Shown: positions 60,707 through 64,000 of the stretch, in pieces
How positions within the stretch are numbered: the first letter of the stretch is position 1
Layout of the letters: each line of letters starts with the position of its first letter
Assembly: GCF_004337505.1 (NCBI RefSeq)
Contig: NZ_SJZI01000008.1
Coordinates: forward strand, 482,767 to 546,766
Direction of reading: 5' to 3'
From: Flaviaestuariibacter flavus
GTDB lineage: Bacteria; Bacteroidota; Bacteroidia; Chitinophagales; Chitinophagaceae
DNA length: 64,000 bases
The notes under the pieces: model-generated
Database searches by the model: none
The model's input: the letters and a program-made list of their open reading frames with translations, nothing else
Told to the model about the DNA's origin: nothing
Translations under genes and position numbers: made by a program

Positions 60707-62128
60707 TTAAGCCCAGAGTCCGCGCACGTGCGAAACAGGTATCTGCAGCTGCTCGCGGTACTTGGCCACGGTGCGGCGGGCTACCGAAAAGCCGCGCTCC
60801 GCAAGGATATTCACGAGTTGCTGGTCGGTGTAGGGATTGTGCTTGTCTTCGCTTTCAATCACTTCCTCGATGGCGCTTTGGATTACCTTGTTGGAAATCA
60901 CTTGTCCCTCGGCGTTAGCAATGCCCTCGGTAAAGAGGTCTTTCAGCAGCAGCAGCCCGAAGGGCGTTTCCACATACTTGTTGCAGGTGATGCGCGATAC
61001 GGTAGAAATGTCCACACCCACCATCTCGGCTACGTTCTTCAGGATCATCGGCTTCAGCAGGTTGATGTCGCCGGTGAGGAAGTAGTCATACTGCAGCTGC
61101 ACGATCGCTTTCATGATCTTAAGCATCGTGGCCTCGCGCTGCTGCACGGCGTTGATGAACCACTGCGCGGACTGCAGCTTGTTTTTCAGGTACTGCAGCG
61201 CGCTCTTGTCGGTATTCACCTGCTGCGAACCTTCGGCCATCTGCTTCCAGCTCGTGTTGATGTTGAGGGTTTCCGAGCGGTTGCGGTACAGCTGCACATC
61301 CAGCTGGTCGCCTTGCTGGGTGATGATGAAATCGGGAAGGATGTTCTTGTTGATCACGATGGAATCTTCCTGCTCGCACACCGGCTTCATCTTGAGCGTG
61401 GCGATGAGCTGGAGCACGATCTTGAGCTCCTCGTCATCGATGCTGAGCTGGTGCTTGATCTTGTCCATGTTCCGGTTGTGCAGGTCGGTGAAGTGGTGCT
61501 CCAGGAGGCGCATGGCCATCTTCACATCGGGGCGCTTCGAATTGAAGCGGCGCAGCTGGATAAGCAGGCATTCGCGGATGGAGCGGGCGCCGACGCCAAC
61601 GGGCTCCAGGGTCTGGATCTTGGTCAGAACCGTGGCGATCAGGTCAGGTTCAATCCATTTTCCAAGACGGAAGGAATAGTCTTCGGCGAGGGCTTCCACA
61701 TCCTGCTCGAGTAGCCCGTGCTCGTTGAGCGAATCAATGATGAACTCGGCCACCTCCACCTCGCGGTCGTCGGTGGAAGCCACCTTGAACTGCTCCTTCA
61801 GCAACGGACGGTAGTCGAAGCCGCTCGTAAGCGGGCGCTCCGGCATCTTTTCGTCGCCGAGGTAGTTGTGGTACTCGGTCTTGTAATCCGGAACATCGTT
61901 GTAGCCATACTCCTCCCAATCCTGGTAATCCTGCACACTGTCCTTGCTGTACTTGTCTACGGTGAGTTCCGAATCGCTGTTCGAGTCGTCTAATAACGGA
62001 TTTTCCTCGATCTCCTGCTGGATGCGCTGCTCCAGCTCGAGCGTATTGAGGTGAAAGAAGTTCAGCAGCTGGATCTGCTGGGGCAGAATCTTGAGCCGCT
62101 GTTTTTGGGCTAAACGCTGATTGATCAT
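60707..62128 (-). CDS. rpoN: RNA polymerase sigma-54 factor
   Basis: 473 residues. Region I is Gln/Leu-rich (QRLKILPQQIQLLNFFHLNT; LELEQRIQQEIEENPLL), followed by an acidic region II (DSNSDSELTVDKYSKDSVQD). The core-binding domain and the DNA-binding part follow (VGVDISTVSRITCNKYVETP), and the RpoN box is intact (ARRTVAKYREQL) near the C-terminus. It recognises -24/-12 promoters and needs an AAA+ activator, one of which is encoded immediately downstream. Confidence 0.97.
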   Translation of the reverse strand: MINQRLAQKQRLKILPQQIQLLNFFHLNTLELEQRIQQEIEENPLLDDSNSDSELTVDKYSKDSVQDYQDWEEYGYNDVPDYKTEYHNYLGDEKMPERPLTSGFDYRPLLKEQFKVASTDDREVEVAEFIIDSLNEHGLLEQDVEALAEDYSFRLGKWIEPDLIATVLTKIQTLEPVGVGARSIRECLLIQLRRFNSKRPDVKMAMRLLEHHFTDLHNRNMDKIKHQLSIDDEELKIVLQLIATLKMKPVCEQEDSIVINKNILPDFIITQQGDQLDVQLYRNRSETLNINTSWKQMAEGSQQVNTDKSALQYLKNKLQSAQWFINAVQQREATMLKIMKAIVQLQYDYFLTGDINLLKPMILKNVAEMVGVDISTVSRITCNKYVETPFGLLLLKDLFTEGIANAEGQVISNKVIQSAIEEVIESEDKHNPYTDQQLVNILAERGFSVARRTVAKYREQLQIPVSHVRGLWA

Positions 62129-62332
62129 TCGTGGTGATTTTGGCGTACGCGGGTATAGCGCAACTGTGGAACCAAAAACACACTTTTTTATAAATTGTTG
62201 ATTTACAGCACCCTAAAGATTAGTATTTCCTGTTGAGTTTTAACCCCGGGCATAATGAAGAGCTTTTTTACCCAAAACTGGGGAAATCATTACCCAATAG
62301 CCGGGCTTTGGGCAAGCCGATCCATAAAAAAA

Positions 62333-62354
62333 GCGCAGCCTCTTAAGGTTGCGC
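62333..62354 (-). terminator. Terminator of the 66-aa protein gene
   Basis: On the minus strand GCGCAACC / GGCTGCGC (one G-U) followed by seven T. Confidence 0.78.
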
Positions 62355-62380
62355 CCGCTAAAACCGGTTACAGCTGACCG

Positions 62381-62581
62381 TTACTTGTCCTCACGGCTGT
62401 TCGCGTGCAGGCGGTAATCGAAGAACGAAGGGATCGGGTAGCTGCCCATCGGTCGTCCGGAAGAGGGATCGACGCGCTGGCTGCGGTCCGGGCCACTTGC
62501 TGCCGCTGACGGCATTTGGTAACCAACGGTTCCGAAGGAACGGGGAGCGGCGGGGGCGATCGGCTGTTGCAGGGTGCTCAT
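62381..62581 (-). CDS. Small hypothetical protein (66 aa)
   Basis: 66 residues, Pro/Ser/Arg-rich (MSTLQQPIAPAAPRSFGTVG; DPSSGRPMGSYPIPSFFDYR), probably disordered, with no signal or membrane segment. It has its own terminator on the minus strand, which supports expression. The longer frame to 62737 overlaps the likely promoter of the divergent DUF1328 gene. No family recognised. Confidence 0.5.
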   Translation of the reverse strand: MSTLQQPIAPAAPRSFGTVGYQMPSAAASGPDRSQRVDPSSGRPMGSYPIPSFFDYRLHANSREDK

Positions 62582-62787
62582 AGCGGGAATTATGCTGATT
62601 TTTGCAAGGAAAACCGTACCAATATATATAGCCGGGAACAGCAAGGAAGAGCTGCCGGCGCCGGGTACCTTTTTCCTCAACTGTGGCGGAGGTTTGGGAA
62701 AAATATTGAGCTGTGCAAAATCCGTTTTTGGCACCATTCTCGAATTATACAGACCAGAAAATTTATTAACTCCTAAAACCTATTGTT

Positions 62788-62955
62788 ATGTTACGTTGGA
62801 CAGTAATCTTTCTGGTAGTAGCGATTATCGCAGCGATCTTTGGTTTTGGTGGCATTGCTGCCGGCGCCGCTTCGATCGCCAAGATCCTCTTCTTTATCTT
62901 CCTGGTGCTCTTCGTGCTGAGCCTCATCGCCGGTGGTTTCCGCCGCGTGGACTAA
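62788..62955 (+). CDS. DUF1328 small membrane protein (55 aa)
   Basis: 55 residues with two hydrophobic helices ([38 protein letters not shown]), and the start [20 protein letters not shown] together with [16 protein letters not shown] is the DUF1328 (YtjA) signature. These are small inner-membrane proteins, often stress-induced, of unknown role. A strong terminator follows 16 bp after the stop. Confidence 0.9.
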   Translation: MLRWTVIFLVVAIIAAIFGFGGIAAGAASIAKILFFIFLVLFVLSLIAGGFRRVD

Positions 62956-62971
62956 GCCCCGGAGCCTGGAC

Positions 62972-63010
62972 AATAAAAAAAGGAACGCGCACTGCGTTCC
63001 TTTTTTTATT
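62972..63010 (+). terminator. Terminator after DUF1328 gene
   Basis: Stem AATAAAAAAAGGAACGC / GCGTTCCTTTTTTTATT with a GCACT loop. Confidence 0.92.
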
Positions 63011-63013
63011 GCC

Positions 63014-63040
63014 GTGAATCGGCAATCGTGAATCGTGAAT
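63014..63040 (+). repeat. GTGAATCG word array, left arm
   Basis: Shares 23 nt exactly with 25156-25178. It starts 3 bp after the terminator and faces an inverted copy at 63111-63134. Confidence 0.8.
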
Positions 63041-63057
63041 GCTGACGCCTGATTATT

Positions 63058-63090
63058 AAAAGAACGGAGGCCAGGGGCCTCCGTTCTTTT
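63058..63090. terminator. Second terminator, bidirectional
   Basis: A 15-bp stem AAAAGAACGGAGGCC / GGCCTCCGTTCTTTT with an AGG loop, flanked by inverted GTGAATCG words, between convergent genes. Confidence 0.9.
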
Positions 63091-63110
63091 TGCCGCGCAT
63101 TGCGGATCGG

Positions 63111-63134
63111 CGATTCACGATTGACGATTCACGA
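63111..63134 (-). repeat. GTGAATCG word array, right (inverted) arm
   Basis: On the minus strand it reads TCGTGAATCGTCAATCGTGA and onward, starting 2 bp after the stop codon of the 82-aa gene, and matches 25169-25190 except near its end. Confidence 0.8.
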
Positions 63135-63136
63135 CC

Positions 63137-63385
63137 TCATCGCGAGCTGTCGCTGTCTTCGCTGCTGCGCGGCGCGCTGTTGTCCCCGGCGGCGTCGCCC
63201 GGGGCCTCGGTGCGCTCCGATTCGGAGCGGTTGGCGATCACTTTCTCGTCGTTGCGCGGATCGCTGGGATCCGACTCGGCAAAGGACTCCATCCCGCCCT
63301 CGCGGCGCGGCGTCATATCCGGCAGGTTATCGTTGTAACCGGGCTCGTTGGGGAGCCCCATGTGGTTGGTTAACGGCTTATCCAT
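63137..63385 (-). CDS. Small acidic hypothetical protein (82 aa)
   Basis: 82 residues, hydrophilic and disordered-looking (MDKPLTNHMGLPNEPGYNDN; MESFAESDPSDPRNDEKVIA; ending SSEDSDSSR). No signal peptide or membrane span. It is followed by an inverted word repeat and a terminator, and preceded at 63390 by another word (TTTTAAGGTTCTGTGGTTCT). Similar short Ser/Asp/Pro-rich proteins occur beside stress genes in Bacteroidota, but I cannot name a family. Confidence 0.6.
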   Translation of the reverse strand: MDKPLTNHMGLPNEPGYNDNLPDMTPRREGGMESFAESDPSDPRNDEKVIANRSESERTEAPGDAAGDNSAPRSSEDSDSSR

Positions 63386-63445
63386 AAAGAAAAGGTTTTA
63401 AGGTTCTGTGGTTCTAAGTTTCCGGGGTTGGTTGGGGACCAACCC

Positions 63446-63472
63446 AAATCAGACATCGGACATCCGACATCA
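63446..63472 (-). repeat. TGATGTC word array, contains a stop codon
   Basis: On the minus strand it reads TGATGTCGGATGTCCGATGT and continues to CTGATTT; its first TGA is the stop codon of the 149-aa gene. Same family as 25233-25258 and 48214-48235. Confidence 0.8.
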
Positions 63473-63919
63473 AACTTCTTTGTCTTCCTCGTGCTGCGCC
63501 TCGGCATTACGCATATCGGGCGGCACGTCCTTGTTCATCTGCTTGGTGAAGAACTGCTTCACCTTCTTGACGATCTCGGGCTCCTGCTCGCTGTTGAGGT
63601 AGCGGGCCAGCAGGGTGCTTGCGGCAAGGGGTACGAAAGTGCGCGAGAACCAGCCGGCCTTGCGGAGGATATAACGGCGCAGCACCATATCCACCCCGAT
63701 GTCGAGGCCCACGTTGAGCAGCGGCGAAGTGGGGCGGTTGCGGCGGCCGATCTTGGTCAGCACGCGGCCCACCACCAGCAGGCCGTTGGTCACGGGGCGA
63801 ACGTCTTGCTGCAGCGAGTTGAGGCTGGCGCCGATGGACTGCTTCTGCAGACCGAGTAACTCCTGCAGCCGGGCCTTCTCCTCCAGGAGCTCATCGTAGC
63901 TGGATATCTTCTTACTCAT
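63470..63919 (-). CDS. Hypothetical protein downstream of a holin-like gene (149 aa)
   Basis: 149 residues. A coiled-coil N-terminus (SSYDELLEEKARLQELLGLQ), a weakly hydrophobic middle (VTNGLLVVGRVLTKIG; LDIGVDMVLRRYILRKAGWF; TFVPLAASTLLARYL) and an acidic tail (MRNAEAQHEEDKEV) suggest a membrane-associated protein. The ATG overlaps the stop of the upstream gene (63912), so the two are coupled. In Bacteroidota similar genes sit in trios with YtxH-like and holin-like (DUF1469-type) membrane proteins; that comparison is from memory. Its TGA stop is supplied by a repeat word. Confidence 0.72.
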   Translation of the reverse strand: MSKKISSYDELLEEKARLQELLGLQKQSIGASLNSLQQDVRPVTNGLLVVGRVLTKIGRRNRPTSPLLNVGLDIGVDMVLRRYILRKAGWFSRTFVPLAASTLLARYLNSEQEPEIVKKVKQFFTKQMNKDVPPDMRNAEAQHEEDKEV

Positions 63920-64000
63920 AAATCTTTTTCAGGATGGCTTTTTTGAGAATGGGGAAGACGATCTTCTTGCGGAGTGCCAGGACGACCACCATCAGCACCA
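63912..64000 (-). CDS. C-terminal end of a membrane protein, probably phage-holin-like
   Basis: Only the last 28 residues or so are inside the window: a hydrophobic stretch (VLMVVVLAL) followed by a basic end (RKKIVFPILKKAILKKIYE). This fits the C-terminus of the small holin-like (DUF1469-type) membrane proteins that precede such genes, but too little is visible to be sure. Its TAA overlaps the ATG of the next gene. Confidence 0.5.
   Translation of the reverse strand, partial: VLMVVVLALRKKIVFPILKKAILKKIYE

Overview
The window comes from a GC-rich member of the Bacteroidota, probably the Chitinophagia (inference). The basis is three secreted proteins with C-terminal type IX secretion (T9SS) sorting domains, ECF-sigma/outer-membrane-protein pairs, TAnnTTTG-type -7 boxes close to start codons, no clear Shine-Dalgarno sequences, and families typical of that phylum (DUF6496, PA2169-type, DUF4396, pirin-like, YciF-like). 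No phage or transposase gene was seen.

Layout. 0-4 kb: LacI-type repressor (cut by the window edge) divergent from a GH63-like glycosidase, with a perfect 14-bp palindrome at the repressor start. 4-10 kb: ECF sigma factor with a partner membrane/barrel protein, a fatty acid desaturase, an alcohol dehydrogenase, a secreted protein and an FkbM methyltransferase. 10.2-22.6 kb: one gene for a 4133-residue secreted protein of about 13 repeated modules. 23-31 kb: GAF-domain protein, DUF1206 protein, frameshifted M28 peptidase, a second T9SS cargo built of eight fibronectin-like repeats. 31.5-34.4 kb: a likely copper/heavy-metal cassette (HMA-AraC regulator, HMA-DUF4396 membrane protein, His-rich outer-membrane protein). 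34.4-39.8 kb: GH13 amylase-like lipoprotein, pirin-like and DUF1543 proteins, a YCF48-like T9SS cargo. 39.8-42.3 kb: an AT-richer segment with a THUMP RNA methyltransferase and a MazG-like protein, bracketed by direct repeats of the 3' end of tRNA-Ala(GGC). 42.4-45.3 kb: SDR, a broken SGNH hydrolase and an SMP-30 protein. 45.4-54.2 kb: a genome-protection cluster (LigD, Ku, FMN-barrel protein, YciF-like protein, iron permease-like protein, topoisomerase IB, histone-H1-like DUF6496 protein, PA2169-type protein, copper-storage-like protein). 54.5-57 kb: YihY/BrkB, FAD oxidoreductase and a frameshifted membrane protein. 57.2-62.1 kb: a sigma-54 operon (rpoN, NtrC-type activator, small protein, REC-PAS-histidine kinase). 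62.3-64 kb: small envelope proteins and the end of a holin-like gene.

The most unusual signal is not a gene. Several families of short duplicated intergenic words recur through the window. They start at, or within a few bases of, stop codons (sometimes supplying the stop codon), and they are often placed as inverted pairs around a transcription terminator between convergent genes. One 31-nt word is identical at two sites about 24 kb apart. The tRNA-Ala repeat array with its enclosed AT-rich segment is the best candidate for horizontal acquisition. Three genes are broken by a single base each; this may be decay or assembly error.
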